A DNA stretch of 64,000 nt from Proteus mirabilis ATCC 29906. Lineage in GTDB: Bacteria; Pseudomonadota; Gammaproteobacteria; Enterobacterales; Enterobacteriaceae. Shown one piece after another: positions 1-8,395 of the stretch. Location of the stretch: contig NZ_GG668582.1 in assembly GCF_000160755.1 (NCBI RefSeq), positions 104,514 through 168,513 on the forward strand. The letters run 5' to 3'. Under the pieces are notes generated by a model. That model had not been told where the DNA came from, ran no database searches, and saw nothing but the letters and a program-made list of their open reading frames with translations. Both the position numbers and the translations under genes were made by a program. Numbering within the stretch: position 1 is the stretch's first letter; each line of letters begins with the position of its first letter.

Positions 1-129
1 AATAGTGATAACAACGCATTACACCTTATCTGGGCAAATGGAGAAACGCGTTTACCACATAGTAGTAAAACGCAACTGAGTCATCGCCTACTTGACGAGA
101 TAGCCAAACATTATGATGAAAAAAATTGA
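1..129 (+). CDS. coaBC: CoaBC C-terminus (partial)
   Basis: The first 42 codons are the 3' end of an open frame whose start lies left of the window. The tail reads [18 protein letters not shown] and ends at a TGA. Phosphopantothenoylcysteine synthetase/decarboxylase (CoaBC, Dfp) makes 4'-phosphopantetheine for coenzyme A, and in enterobacteria it directly precedes dut. The stop lies inside the dut start region, an overlap of 17 bases that suggests coupled translation. The assignment rests on the tail sequence and on synteny; most of the protein is not visible. Confidence 0.85.
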
Positions 130-571
130 CGTTAAAATCCTTGACCCACGAATTGGACAAGAGTATCCACTCCCTGCGTATGCAACAACAGGTTCTGCTG
201 GTTTAGATTTACGTGCTTGCCTTGATGCTCCACTGGTATTAGCACCAGGACAAACTGAGCTGTTACCTACAGGTCTTGCTGTACATATTGCTGATGAAGG
301 GTTAGCGGCAATGGTGCTTCCTCGCTCAGGCCTCGGTCATAAACATGGGGTGGTACTCGGTAACTTAGTGGGATTAATTGACTCTGATTATCAAGGTCAA
401 CTGATGGTATCGGTATGGAATCGTGGTCAACAAGCGTTCACTATTGAACCCGGCGAACGTATTGCCCAGATGGTTATCGTACCTGTTGTTCAAGCAGAAT
501 TTAATATTGTAGAAGATTTTACGGCAACAGAGCGTGGTACAGGCGGTTTTGGACACTCTGGTCGCCAATAA
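113..571 (+). CDS. dut: deoxyuridine 5'-triphosphate nucleotidohydrolase (dUTPase)
   Basis: This 152-residue protein is a homotrimeric dUTPase. It hydrolyses dUTP to dUMP and pyrophosphate, which keeps uracil out of DNA and supplies dUMP for thymidylate synthesis. All five family motifs are visible: [32 protein letters not shown], the region around [13 protein letters not shown], and the C-terminal [12 protein letters not shown] lid. Length matches the E. coli enzyme. Two ATG codons are adjacent (113 and 116), so the start may be one codon later. The gene overlaps the coaBC stop. A perfect 12-bp stem follows at 617-649. Confidence 0.97.
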
Positions 572-616
572 GCACGACGTCTTGCATTTATTTTAATATC
601 AATGACGATATCACTC

Positions 617-649
617 CCTTTGCACTAACACTTTTATTTAGTGCAAAGG
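617..649 (+). terminator. stem-loop between dut and slmA
   Basis: A perfect 12-bp inverted repeat (CCTTTGCACTAA at 617-628, complement at 638-649) with a 9-base loop is followed by a short weak T stretch. It may end or attenuate the coaBC-dut transcript before slmA. The T-tract is poor for a classical intrinsic terminator, so termination is an inference. Confidence 0.5.
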
Positions 650-690
650 TTTACTGATTTGTTTTGCTTTTAGCAGGGGCCTTATCAGTC

Positions 691-1296
691 ATGGCAGAAG
701 AAAAAGAAACCAAAAAGAAACGCAGAAATAGACGGGATGAAATACTACAATCGCTCGCTCAAATGTTGGAGTCTAGTGATGGTAGTCAACGTATTACTAC
801 AGCCAAATTAGCGGCTACCGTTGGGGTATCTGAAGCAGCACTTTATCGACATTTCCCCAGTAAAACAAAGATGTTTGATAGCCTAATTGAGTTTATCGAA
901 GATAGCTTAGTTTCGCGTATCAACCTGATTTTAAAAGATGAGAAAGAAACTATCGCACGCATTCGCCTTATTCTTATCTTGATCCTTGGCTTTGCAGAGA
1001 AAAACCCTGGGCTATCTCGCATTCTTACCGGACACGCATTAATGTTTGAGCAAGATAGATTACAAGGGCGCATTAACCAATTGTATGAGCGAATTGAAGT
1101 ACAACTTCGCCAAGTGATTAAAGAGCGTAAAATTCGCGAAGGAAGTGCCTTTTTACATGATGAAGCACTACTCGCTTCACAACTGCTTGCGTTTTGTGAA
1201 GGTATGCTAGCACGTTTTGTACGTACGGAATTTCGTTATCATCCTACACAGGAATTTGAAGCACGTTGGCCATTAATTCAGGCGCAATTACAGTGA
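691..1296 (+). CDS. slmA: nucleoid occlusion factor SlmA
   Basis: SlmA is a TetR-family DNA-binding protein of about 200 residues. Bound to its chromosomal sites, it blocks FtsZ ring assembly over the nucleoid. The N-terminal helix-turn-helix is clear ([20 protein letters not shown], then [19 protein letters not shown]). The C-terminal dimer domain contains [20 protein letters not shown] and ends WPLIQAQLQ, as in E. coli. The frame is open upstream to a TTG at 664. The ATG at 691 is chosen because [17 protein letters not shown] aligns with the known N-terminus. Confidence 0.96.
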
Positions 1297-1614
1297 GCAA
1301 GTAACAATGAAAGAGTGGACTCGTGACTTAACTCAATAATTTGAAAATGACATATATGCCGTTTTTTTCTTATTTGTGTTAACATGCGCTCTATTGATAT
1401 CAGAGTATCTAAATAGATTTACTGGGAATGGCACTAAGCGATCCCCAATCTGTGACAGTGGCAACGCGCCTTGTCCCTACTGTAAAAGTCCTTTTTATCT
1501 TTCAATATCTGTGATAATTATCGCAGAAAATTCATTGTACTACTCACCCCGCCCATTATTGGGCGAGGGCTTTTTTTTACAGCTATTGAGCGATTTTATT
1601 GTATTTTTGCTTTT
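1297..1614 (+). ncRNA. possible small RNA in the slmA-pyrE gap
   Basis: This gap has no supportable protein gene, but from about 1385 to 1578 it is unusually structured. It contains a GGGA...TCCC stem near 1427-1446, a 20-base inverted repeat TCTGTGATAATTATCGCAGA at 1508-1527, and then a strong intrinsic terminator with eight T residues. A terminator so far downstream of slmA could simply end slmA mRNA. It could also end an independent or 3'-UTR-derived small RNA. I recognise no known RNA family. Confidence 0.3.
1546..1578 (+). terminator. intrinsic terminator downstream of slmA
   Basis: GCCC at 1551-1554 pairs with GGGC at 1561-1564, and the stem extends outward as CCCC against GAGG with one mismatch. 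An eight-base T run follows at 1571-1578. This is a typical rho-independent terminator for rightward transcription, converging on the 3' end of pyrE. Confidence 0.85.
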
Positions 1615-2259
1615 TTAATTAATGCCATAACGTTCACGATAGGCTTTTACTGCTGGCAAATGTGCCGATAATGTCTCACTTTCAGTTAAGTAGCTAATTA
1701 AATCATCCAAAGTAATAATTGAATAAACTTGGCATTGATAATCGCGCTCTAATTCTTGTATTGCAGAAAGCGAACCACGCCCTTTTTCTTGTCTATCTAA
1801 ACTAAGCAATACCCCTGACAGCGTCGCATCATGTTGTTTGATTATTTCCATCGATTCACGAATAGCCGTTCCAGCGGTAATAACATCATCAACAATCACC
1901 ACATTCCCTGTTAATGGACTGCCGACTAATGTCCCTCCTTCACCATGATCTTTAGCTTCTTTACGATTAAAGCAGTAAGGAACATCCATATCATGATGTT
2001 CAACTAAGGCCACTGCGGTCGTTGTCGCGATGGGAATACCTTTATAAGCCGGTCCAAACAGCACATCACAAGGCACATGATTATCTATTAATGTTTGTGC
2101 ATAAAACTGTCCCAATAAAGCCAAGTCACGCCCAGTATTAAATAAACCTGCATTAAAAAAGTAAGGACTAACACGACCTGATTTCAGCGTAAACTCACCA
2201 AATTTTAATACATTTTTTGCTAATGCAAGTTCGATAAAGTGGCGCTGGTAGGCTTTCAT
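1615..2259 (-). CDS. pyrE: orotate phosphoribosyltransferase
   Basis: PyrE joins orotate and PRPP to give orotidine 5'-monophosphate in UMP synthesis. The 214-residue length matches E. coli. The PRPP-binding loop [14 protein letters not shown] is intact, as are [13 protein letters not shown] near the N-terminus and the catalytic-loop segment [11 protein letters not shown]. The gene lies 80 bases or more downstream of rph on the same strand, with an attenuator-type hairpin between them, as in the E. coli rph-pyrE operon. Pyrimidine-responsive attenuation is therefore likely by analogy. Confidence 0.97.
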   Translation of the reverse strand: MKAYQRHFIELALAKNVLKFGEFTLKSGRVSPYFFNAGLFNTGRDLALLGQFYAQTLIDNHVPCDVLFGPAYKGIPIATTTAVALVEHHDMDVPYCFNRKEAKDHGEGGTLVGSPLTGNVVIVDDVITAGTAIRESMEIIKQHDATLSGVLLSLDRQEKGRGSLSAIQELERDYQCQVYSIITLDDLISYLTESETLSAHLPAVKAYRERYGIN

Positions 2260-2301
2260 TTTTTTCTCCTATTAAGATTGCTTAATGACAGATTTTAGAC
2301 A

Positions 2302-2329
2302 TAAAAAAAGCGACTTTTCAGTCGCCTTA
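2302..2329 (-). terminator. pyrE attenuator (intrinsic terminator between rph and pyrE)
   Basis: Read leftward, AAGGCGACTGAAAAGTCGCT folds into a GC-rich stem and is followed by seven T residues, just upstream of the pyrE start. In E. coli the equivalent terminator couples pyrE expression to UTP level through translation of the 3' end of rph. The position and shape here are the same. The regulation itself is inferred. Confidence 0.8.
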
Positions 2330-2339
2330 AAAATAGAAT

Positions 2340-3056
2340 TTATTGCTTTAGCGCCTCTTTTTGCGCTTCAAATATCTTTTCTAATCCCCCTTTCGCAAGG
2401 GCGAGTAAAGCAAGTAACTCTTCATGACTAAATGGTGCACCTTCTGCCGTACCCTGTACTTCAATCATACGGCCATCATCGATCATCACCACATTCATAT
2501 CCGTTTCGGCTGCGGAATCTTCAACATATTCCAAATCGCATAATGGTTGACCATCAACGATACCCACAGAAACAGCAGCTACCATTGATTTAAGAGGGCT
2601 CTTTTTCAGCTTACCTTCTGCAACCATTTTATTTAAAGCATCCACTAACGCGACACAAGCACCAGAAATAGAGGCGGTGCGAGTACCCCCATCGGCTTGA
2701 ATAACATCACAATCAACCGTGATAGTAAATTCACCCAAGGCCTTTAAATCCACAGCGGCGCGTAGTGAGCGAGCGATTAAACGTTGGATTTCCATTGTGC
2801 GGCCAGTTTGTTTACCGCGAGCGGCTTCACGAGCATTACGACTGTTAGTGGCGCGAGGAAGCATGCCATATTCTGCAGTCACCCAGCCTTGCCCTTGTCC
2901 TTTAAGAAAACGAGGTACACCCTCTTCTACAGTGGCATTACACAAGACTTTGGTATCACCAAATTCAACTAATACAGAACCTTCAGCATGTTTTGTATAG
3001 TGGCGAGTAATGGTAATCGGACGTACTTGGTCTGCTTGTCTGTCTGCTGGACGCAT
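2340..3056 (-). CDS. rph: ribonuclease PH
   Basis: RNase PH is a phosphate-dependent 3'-5' exoribonuclease that trims tRNA 3' ends. The sequence carries the family core: [55 protein letters not shown] and [17 protein letters not shown]. The frame is open to 3095. The ATG ending at 3056 ([13 protein letters not shown]) matches the family N-terminus and is preferred. The gene is intact, unlike the frameshifted rph of E. coli K-12, so pyrE attenuation should not suffer the polar defect of that strain. Confidence 0.97.
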   Translation of the reverse strand: MRPADRQADQVRPITITRHYTKHAEGSVLVEFGDTKVLCNATVEEGVPRFLKGQGQGWVTAEYGMLPRATNSRNAREAARGKQTGRTMEIQRLIARSLRAAVDLKALGEFTITVDCDVIQADGGTRTASISGACVALVDALNKMVAEGKLKKSPLKSMVAAVSVGIVDGQPLCDLEYVEDSAAETDMNVVMIDDGRMIEVQGTAEGAPFSHEELLALLALAKGGLEKIFEAQKEALKQ

Positions 3057-3182
3057 GGTGTTATCTCCGCTTTCTCTGACATATTGGGGGCGCATTATAC
3101 GACCTAAAACGGCTTATGCCTATCCTTGTGTTGATACCTAGGGTTATAATCGTTACATCATTTACAATATTGAGACCCTATT

Positions 3183-4046
3183 ATGATCCGTAGTATGACC
3201 GCTTTCGCTCGTCGAGATATCAAAAAAGAGTGGGGTAGCGCCGCATGGGAACTGCGTTCCGTTAATCAACGTTACCTTGAAACATATATCCGTTTACCTG
3301 AGCAATTACGTAGTTTAGAGCCTGTTATTCGTGAACGTCTACGTAATCGCTTAACACGCGGTAAAATAGAATGTAACTTGCGTTTTGAACTCAATGCTCA
3401 CTCACAAGGTGAACTGACTTTGGATGAAAATTTAGCAAGGCAACTGATTGTTTCTGCTAACTGGGTAAAAAGCCAAAGCCATGAAGGTACTATCAGCCCA
3501 TTTGATATTTTACGTTGGCCTGGGGTTATCTCAGCCCAAGAGCAAGATTTAGATGCCATTGGTAGCGAACTATTAGCAGAGCTTGATGTAGCTATCGATG
3601 CCTTTATTGCAAGTCGAGAAGCTGAAGGCCAAGCACTCAAAACGCTGATTGAGCAACGTTTAGATGCCGTAAGTGCTGAGGTCGTAAAAGTAAGAGCACA
3701 GATGCCAGAAATTCTCCAATGGCAACGTGAGCGCTTAACCAGCAAATTAGAAGAAGCACAAGTTCAAGTTGATAATAATCGTTTAGAGCAAGAATTAGTG
3801 ATGTTAGCGCAACGCTTAGATGTCGCTGAAGAGCTTGATAGATTAGATGCCCACGTTAAAGAAACACGCAAAATTCTCAGCAAAAAAGAGGCTGTCGGTC
3901 GTCGCCTTGATTTTATGATGCAGGAGTTTAATCGTGAATCCAATACACTAGCATCCAAATCAATTAATACGGATGTCACCAATTCCGCTATTGAATTAAA
4001 AGTATTAATTGAACAGATGCGAGAGCAGATCCAAAATATTGAGTAA
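3183..4046 (+). CDS. yicC: YicC family endoribonuclease
   Basis: This 287-residue protein matches the conserved enterobacterial YicC family, members of which have been described as endoribonucleases that take part in turnover of some small RNAs. Family landmarks are the N-terminal MIRSMTAFARRD, RSVNQRYLETYIRLPE, and the C-terminal RLDFMMQEFNRESNTLASKS. The gene is divergent from rph with a 126-base gap that holds both promoters. A terminator at 4093-4117 closes the unit. Confidence 0.95.
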   Translation: MIRSMTAFARRDIKKEWGSAAWELRSVNQRYLETYIRLPEQLRSLEPVIRERLRNRLTRGKIECNLRFELNAHSQGELTLDENLARQLIVSANWVKSQSHEGTISPFDILRWPGVISAQEQDLDAIGSELLAELDVAIDAFIASREAEGQALKTLIEQRLDAVSAEVVKVRAQMPEILQWQRERLTSKLEEAQVQVDNNRLEQELVMLAQRLDVAEELDRLDAHVKETRKILSKKEAVGRRLDFMMQEFNRESNTLASKSINTDVTNSAIELKVLIEQMREQIQNIE

Positions 4047-4092
4047 ATTATCGCTTATATTTATTCAGTCTCACGACATCACCCAACATAGT

Positions 4093-4117
4093 AAGCCAGT
4101 GTAAATGCTGGCTTTTT
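4093..4117 (+). terminator. intrinsic terminator after yicC
   Basis: AGCCAG at 4094-4099 pairs with CTGGCT at 4108-4113 across an 8-base loop, followed by a T run to 4117. Confidence 0.8.
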
Positions 4118-4253
4118 AAGTTACTTAAGTCATATTTTGATATCACTAAATAAAAGCGCAAGAGAATTTGGACGAGTTTAAAAAGCTTGTATAAACTACA
4201 TCAACAAATAGTTATCTCTGATCACTGAGTACAATTGCATATTTATTATTTAA

Positions 4254-4276
4254 AATGTACACTTAAGATGTACATT
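4254..4276 (+). promoter_or_regulatory. phd-doc operator
   Basis: AATGTACA and TGTACATT form perfect 8-bp inverted arms around a 7-base spacer, immediately upstream of the ribosome-binding site AGGAGA. Phd-family antitoxins repress their own operons at palindromes with a GTAC core (GTGTACAC-type sites in phage P1), so this is the likely autoregulatory operator. Confidence 0.75.
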
Positions 4277-4290
4277 ATAGGAGAAATATT

Positions 4291-4512
4291 ATGCGTACAT
4301 ATACCTCGACACAAGCCCGAGCCAATATCTCAGAAGTATTAGATATTGCGACCCACGGTGAACCTGTTGAAATCACCCGCAGAGACGGTTGTTCAGCGGT
4401 TGTTATCAGTAAAACTGAATTTGAGTCATACCAGAATGCTAAGCTAGATGCAGAGTTTGATATGATGATGCAACGTCATGGACATACCGTAGAGGCACTG
4501 ACAAATCGATGA
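4291..4512 (+). CDS. phd: Phd/YefM family antitoxin
   Basis: This 73-residue antitoxin has the Phd/YefM N-terminal DNA-binding fold (TSTQARANISEVLDIATHGE, then ITRRDGCSAVVISKTEFESY). Its charged C-terminal tail would wrap around and neutralise Doc. It is the size of phage P1 Phd. The start follows AGGAGA at a 6-base spacing. The stop overlaps the doc start by four bases (ATGA), typical of translational coupling. The palindrome at 4254-4276 suggests autorepression. Confidence 0.92.
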   Translation: MRTYTSTQARANISEVLDIATHGEPVEITRRDGCSAVVISKTEFESYQNAKLDAEFDMMMQRHGHTVEALTNR

Positions 4513-4892
4513 TATGGGTTAGCGCACAGGAAGTTATCGCTTTCCATGATCGTATATTACAACGTTTCCCAGGTGTGGCCGGTATGTCCGATCCTGGCAG
4601 AGCGGAAGCTCTTATTTACCGGGTGCAAAACCGTAAACATTATGAAGGCATTACAGATGTGTTTGAACTGGCAGCAACTTATTGGGTCGCTATCGCTCGA
4701 GGGCACATATTTAATGACGGTAATAAACGTACCGCATTTTTTGTGACCATGACATTTCTCTATCGTAATGGCATCAGGATCCGCGATACTGGCAATATGC
4801 TGGAAAACTTAACAGTAGAAGCAGCTACAGGTGAGAAAACCGTCGACCAATTAGCAAAACATCTACAAAACTTGGTAGAGAAAACTAACTAA
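4509..4892 (+). CDS. doc: Doc toxin (Fic/Doc family kinase)
   Basis: This 127-residue protein carries the Doc signature HIFNDGNKR, with the conserved histidine at residue 66 as in phage P1 Doc and the lysine at residue 73. In P1, Doc phosphorylates elongation factor Tu and stops translation until Phd neutralises it. All motif residues are present and the frame is intact, so the toxin is predicted to be active. It is coupled to phd by a 4-base overlap. Confidence 0.93.
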   Translation: MIWVSAQEVIAFHDRILQRFPGVAGMSDPGRAEALIYRVQNRKHYEGITDVFELAATYWVAIARGHIFNDGNKRTAFFVTMTFLYRNGIRIRDTGNMLENLTVEAATGEKTVDQLAKHLQNLVEKTN

Positions 4893-4908
4893 AATAGTTT
4901 TCATTAGC

Positions 4909-4953
4909 AAAATAAAGGCCCCTTTCAATATTTCATACCAAATATGACAAGGT
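4909..4953 (+). repeat. 45-bp direct repeat, left copy (hipBA module 1)
   Basis: This copy matches 7076-7120 at 44 of 45 positions by eye; the single difference is the C at 4920. Inside it lie two short inverted repeats, AAAGG..CCTTT and ATATTT..AAATAT. The pair brackets the hipB-like and hipA-like genes and nothing else. Confidence 0.9.
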
Positions 4954-5070
4954 GGCACAGCCCACTTCCCCTAAAATGAGATAGCTATAATTAGTTTTAC
5001 CGCATTAAGGACAGCTAACAACTTTACCTCTCAATACCTCCCAATCCCAGTCCACTGAAAACTTAATTTT

Positions 5071-5085
5071 TACAATGTACACATT
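5071..5085 (+). promoter_or_regulatory. possible second Phd-type site
   Basis: AATGTACACATT (5074-5085) has 5-bp inverted arms and the same TGTACA core as the phd operator. It lies downstream of doc and upstream of the hipBA pair, where a Phd-Doc complex could act. Chance occurrence cannot be excluded. Confidence 0.3.
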
Positions 5086-5151
5086 CAGCAAAAAAGCCTC
5101 TCCAGCACTGATTTCTGAAGTAACTTTATTTTACGACGCAGCTGGATGAAA

Positions 5152-5298
5152 GTGAAACTATAATTTCCTTATTCAATTAAAAATGAAAACATTATTTCAC
5201 TTTAATCTGTTTGAGAATATCAAACAGTCACTTTACTCAAAGCCAAAAGTGAAGCTATACTTTCACTAACTGAAGATTTAAGAAAATATAGTTTCACT
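5152..5298 (+). promoter_or_regulatory. operator-like repeats upstream of hipBA module 1
   Basis: Three related elements occur: GTGAAACTATAAT at 5152-5164, AGTGAAGCTATACTTTCACT (an imperfect palindrome) at 5248-5267, and TATAGTTTCACT at 5287-5298. The last touches the hipB-like start codon. Such spaced palindromes are expected for HipB-type autorepression. The repeats are seen; binding is inferred. Confidence 0.6.
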
Positions 5299-5613
5299 AT
5301 GAATACCATCGAATCAACAACAAAGCGCACTGCTGTCGTTTTTCCAAAACATAAAAAGGTGTTAAGCATTTTGGGCGAGAACTTAACTCTAGCAATGAAG
5401 CGACGTGGTATTACCCAAGAAATGATGCATAATCGAACAGGATTGTCTAAACCAACGCTACGAAAAATCCTAAAAGGCGATCCTTCCGTTTCGCTTGGTC
5501 ACTATGTCAACGTATTAGCCTCCTTAGGCCTCTTAGAAGACTTAACCAAAGTTGCCTTTGATGACGAATTGGGAAGAAAGCTGCAAGACATCCAATTGCT
5601 GAAAAAAAAATAA
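5299..5613 (+). CDS. HipB-like XRE-family antitoxin (module 1)
   Basis: A 104-residue protein with a central XRE helix-turn-helix: LTLAMKRRGITQEMMHNRTG and LSKPTLRKILKGDPSVSLGHY. It ends in a lysine-rich tail. It precedes a HipA-family kinase by 12 bases, so it is probably the cognate antitoxin and repressor. No convincing Shine-Dalgarno sequence precedes the ATG. Instead an operator-like TATAGTTTCACT abuts the start, suggesting weak or leaderless initiation. It is unlike the HipB protein encoded at 21446-21706. Confidence 0.85.
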   Translation: MNTIESTTKRTAVVFPKHKKVLSILGENLTLAMKRRGITQEMMHNRTGLSKPTLRKILKGDPSVSLGHYVNVLASLGLLEDLTKVAFDDELGRKLQDIQLLKKK

Positions 5614-5625
5614 GGGTATCGCATT

Positions 5626-6864
5626 ATGGAAATCTACGTTTATGCTGATTGGACTGAATCAACTGACCCTGTATTAGTTGGTACATTACGATCATCAGAA
5701 ATTAGAGGCAAAGAACATTTCAGCTTTAGTTATGACAAGACATGGTTAACCTCCGATTATGTCCGCCAGATTGACCCTTCTTTAAAACTATTCGTTGGCG
5801 AGCAACATGCGCAGGACGATAAGAATTTCAAAATATTTCTCGACTCATGCCCTGATCGTTGGGGTCGACTATTAATGCAACGCAGAGAAGCGGTGGTGGC
5901 TAGGCAAGAAAAACGGCGAGCGAAAAGCCTATATGAGACGGATTACTTACTAGGCGTTCACGATTCATTTCGCATGGGAGCACTGCGCTTTCGTACATCT
6001 CCAAATGGTCCATTTTTAGATGATAACCATGAGCTTGCAGCACCCACAATAACCAGTTTACCCGAGCTACAACATGCCGCCAATAAAATCGAAGAAACTC
6101 CGGATTTAGATAATCCAGATTATCTGAAGTGGCTCAATATGTTGATCTCACCGGGATCATCACTAGGCGGAGCCAGACCAAAGGCATCAATAAGAAATCA
6201 CGACGATAGTTTGTGGTTAGCTAAATTCCCTAGCCGTCACGATGATTACGATATTGGCTTATGGGAGTTCATTGTTTATCAAATGGCTATTGAATCTGGG
6301 ATCGAAATGGCTGAATCAAAAGCTGAGGCTATTGGCAAACATCATATTTTTTTAACAAAAAGATTCGACCGTACCAAAACAGGAAAGCGGCTACACTTCA
6401 GTTCAGCGATGACTCAACTAGAGTACTTTGATGGTCAGGATAATGGCGCAAGTTACTTAGAGCTGGCTGAGTTTCTGATCAAAAACGGCTCGAATACTCA
6501 GTCAGATCTTGAACAACTTTGGACTAGAATACTGTTTAATATCATGGTATCTAATTGTGATGATCATCTTAGAAATCACGGATTCATTCTAGAGCCTACT
6601 GGTTGGCGACTATCTCCCGCCTACGATATTAACCCTATGTTATACGCCTCTGGTCTACACCTTAATATTGATGACGTCAGCAATGCGCTTTCTACCGACT
6701 TGGCATTTGACGTCGCAGAGTATTTTCACGTTACCAAAAGTAAAGCGAAGTCCATATACCAAAGATTGTTCAAAGCGGTTTCACAATGGGAAAGCCTTGC
6801 CCAACAAGCGGGTATCTGCAAAGAAGAAAGAGAACTATTGAGGGACTGCTTTAGATTCGACTAG
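5626..6864 (+). CDS. HipA-family serine/threonine kinase toxin (module 1)
   Basis: A 412-residue HipA-family protein from a subfamily distinct from E. coli HipA. Visible features are the glycine-rich loop SPGSSLGGARPKASI (175-189), the probable ATP lysine in LWLAKFP (K200), the catalytic loop NCDDHLRNHGF (310-320) and the metal aspartate in LSPAYDINP (D334). All are intact, so kinase activity is predicted; the target is unknown. The start has an AAGGG-type ribosome site. The gene pair is flanked by 45-bp direct repeats, suggesting it arrived or was duplicated as a unit. Confidence 0.88.
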   Translation: MEIYVYADWTESTDPVLVGTLRSSEIRGKEHFSFSYDKTWLTSDYVRQIDPSLKLFVGEQHAQDDKNFKIFLDSCPDRWGRLLMQRREAVVARQEKRRAKSLYETDYLLGVHDSFRMGALRFRTSPNGPFLDDNHELAAPTITSLPELQHAANKIEETPDLDNPDYLKWLNMLISPGSSLGGARPKASIRNHDDSLWLAKFPSRHDDYDIGLWEFIVYQMAIESGIEMAESKAEAIGKHHIFLTKRFDRTKTGKRLHFSSAMTQLEYFDGQDNGASYLELAEFLIKNGSNTQSDLEQLWTRILFNIMVSNCDDHLRNHGFILEPTGWRLSPAYDINPMLYASGLHLNIDDVSNALSTDLAFDVAEYFHVTKSKAKSIYQRLFKAVSQWESLAQQAGICKEERELLRDCFRFD

Positions 6865-7220
6865 AACGCCATCGCACTTTTATGCGCATAAAGTGTGAAA
6901 GGTAAATTGATTACTGAACCATTCTTTTTACTGAACGGAGAAATACAGCGGCCAGAGATCTACACAAAGTTACTTTATAGGTAACAATTGATAGGGTTAC
7001 TTCACGACACTCAGACCTATTATTTTTTGGATACCAGAATATTCATATTGCGCTTATTTCTATAAACATGGACATAAAATAAAGGCTCCTTTCAATATTT
7101 CATACCAAATATGACAAGGTAGTGACATATTGAATTTTCGCTTATTAACATTGCGACGGATCACTCACCAATGCGAAGATAGCATTTAACATTCCGTTTA
7201 AAAGCAAATCTGTAACGCTA
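6865..7220. other. intergenic region hipA-like to murQ
   Basis: This 356-base gap between convergent genes contains an inverted repeat just after the hipA-like stop (CACTTTTATGCGCATAAAGTG, about 6873-6893) and the right copy of the 45-bp repeat. It has no T-tract typical of an intrinsic terminator and no supportable gene. Confidence 0.5.
7076..7120 (+). repeat. 45-bp direct repeat, right copy (hipBA module 1)
   Basis: Second copy of the element at 4909-4953, in the same orientation and 2,167 bases away, with one mismatch. The two copies bracket the hipBA-like pair. Confidence 0.9.
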
Positions 7221-8120
7221 TCATTTTGCTAGAGCTTGTCTAATAAACCCTTTATTTTGCGCCAACAGCTGTGTTGCTTGTTGTGCATTTACGCCGGCTA
7301 AAATCATCAAAATCGCTGTTTTACAATGACGTTGGCATTGTGCTAGTGCTTGTTCAGCAGTAGCTCGTTCACACTCTGTCGCTTGCATCACAATACGAAT
7401 TTGGCGTTCAATTAATTTGGCATTAGTGGCTTCAACATCTACCATTAAATTACCAAACACTTTCCCCATCTTTATCATGGCACCTGTGGTTATCATATTT
7501 AATACCAGTTTTTGTGCCGTGCCTGCTTTCATACGTGATGAGCCAGTTACCACTTCCGGCCCCACAATCGGCGTAATGGCAATATCGGCTCGTTGCGCAA
7601 TGGGACTATCAGGATTACAACTAATCGCCCCGGTCACTGCACCTAGTGAGCGTGCATATTCTAATGCGCCAATCACATAAGGCGTTCGACCACTTGCTGC
7701 AATCCCAACTAGCACATCCTTGGCATTAAAATTAAGCTGGCGTAAATCTTCCGCCCCCAATTGGACATTATCTTCTGCATTTTCAACCGCTTGTAAAATG
7801 GCTTTGTGTCCCCCGGCAATTAAGCCAATCACCATATCATGGGGGGTTCCATAGGTTGGAGGACATTCACTGGCATCTAAAATTCCCAAACGACCAGAAG
7901 TACCTGCACCGCAATAAATTAATCGACCACCTTGAGAAAATGCTGTTACGACCTTATCCACCAGCCGTGCAATATGGGGTAATGTGGCTTCAACCGCAAA
8001 AGGCACTTTTTTATCTTCATTATTAATGACTTTTAGCATTTCAAGTGTTGAAAGTGTATCAATATGTTCACTGTGATGATTGCGACTTTCTGTCACCAGA
8101 TGACCAAGGTCGATTGCCAT
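7221..8120 (-). CDS. murQ: N-acetylmuramic acid 6-phosphate etherase
   Basis: MurQ cleaves the lactyl ether of MurNAc 6-phosphate to give GlcNAc 6-phosphate during peptidoglycan recycling. The 299-residue length matches E. coli. The SIS-domain sugar-phosphate signatures are present: [20 protein letters not shown] and SECPPTYGT, plus [18 protein letters not shown] and [13 protein letters not shown]. The MurP permease gene that usually follows murQ is absent; its place is taken by the hipBA module. The ether may therefore arrive only from intracellular recycling, or murP may be elsewhere. Confidence 0.96.
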   Translation of the reverse strand: MAIDLGHLVTESRNHHSEHIDTLSTLEMLKVINNEDKKVPFAVEATLPHIARLVDKVVTAFSQGGRLIYCGAGTSGRLGILDASECPPTYGTPHDMVIGLIAGGHKAILQAVENAEDNVQLGAEDLRQLNFNAKDVLVGIAASGRTPYVIGALEYARSLGAVTGAISCNPDSPIAQRADIAITPIVGPEVVTGSSRMKAGTAQKLVLNMITTGAMIKMGKVFGNLMVDVEATNAKLIERQIRIVMQATECERATAEQALAQCQRHCKTAILMILAGVNAQQATQLLAQNKGFIRQALAK

Positions 8121-8395
8121 TTTAAGTCCCTAAATTGCTATTTATCTGTTAATCTCAAAAAACATCAACGATTATACACCCAATTATGATAGGTGAGTTT
8201 TTCAAAATCATGACTTAGGCGACTTTACATGACATTGCGGCATGATATTTCGATATTTATCAGACTATAGATACATTTTTTCGTCTTTTTTATCTTACTA
8301 TTTAAATTAAAAAATAAGATACATACTTTTATTGATACACAATATTTGCGTAAAAATAGAGAGTCACAATAATGACAATTTAAGATGTAATGTTA

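Larger units (their letters stand above)
4893..5298. other. intergenic region between doc and hipB-like gene
   Basis: This 406-base gap holds the left copy of a 45-bp direct repeat (4909-4953), a GTAC-core palindrome resembling the phd operator (5071-5085), and repeated GTGAA/TTCAC operator-like elements from 5152 to 5298. The stretch 4954-5070 is unexplained; it has no supportable gene. Confidence 0.6.

Noticed and set aside
1376..1618. 80-codon frame in the slmA-pyrE gap
   Set aside because: It starts at a non-ATG codon without a ribosome site, reads through the terminator stem and has an implausible composition.
3057..3095. N-terminal extension of rph
   Set aside because: The 13 extra codons are not part of the family N-terminus; the ATG ending at 3056 aligns with known RNase PH.
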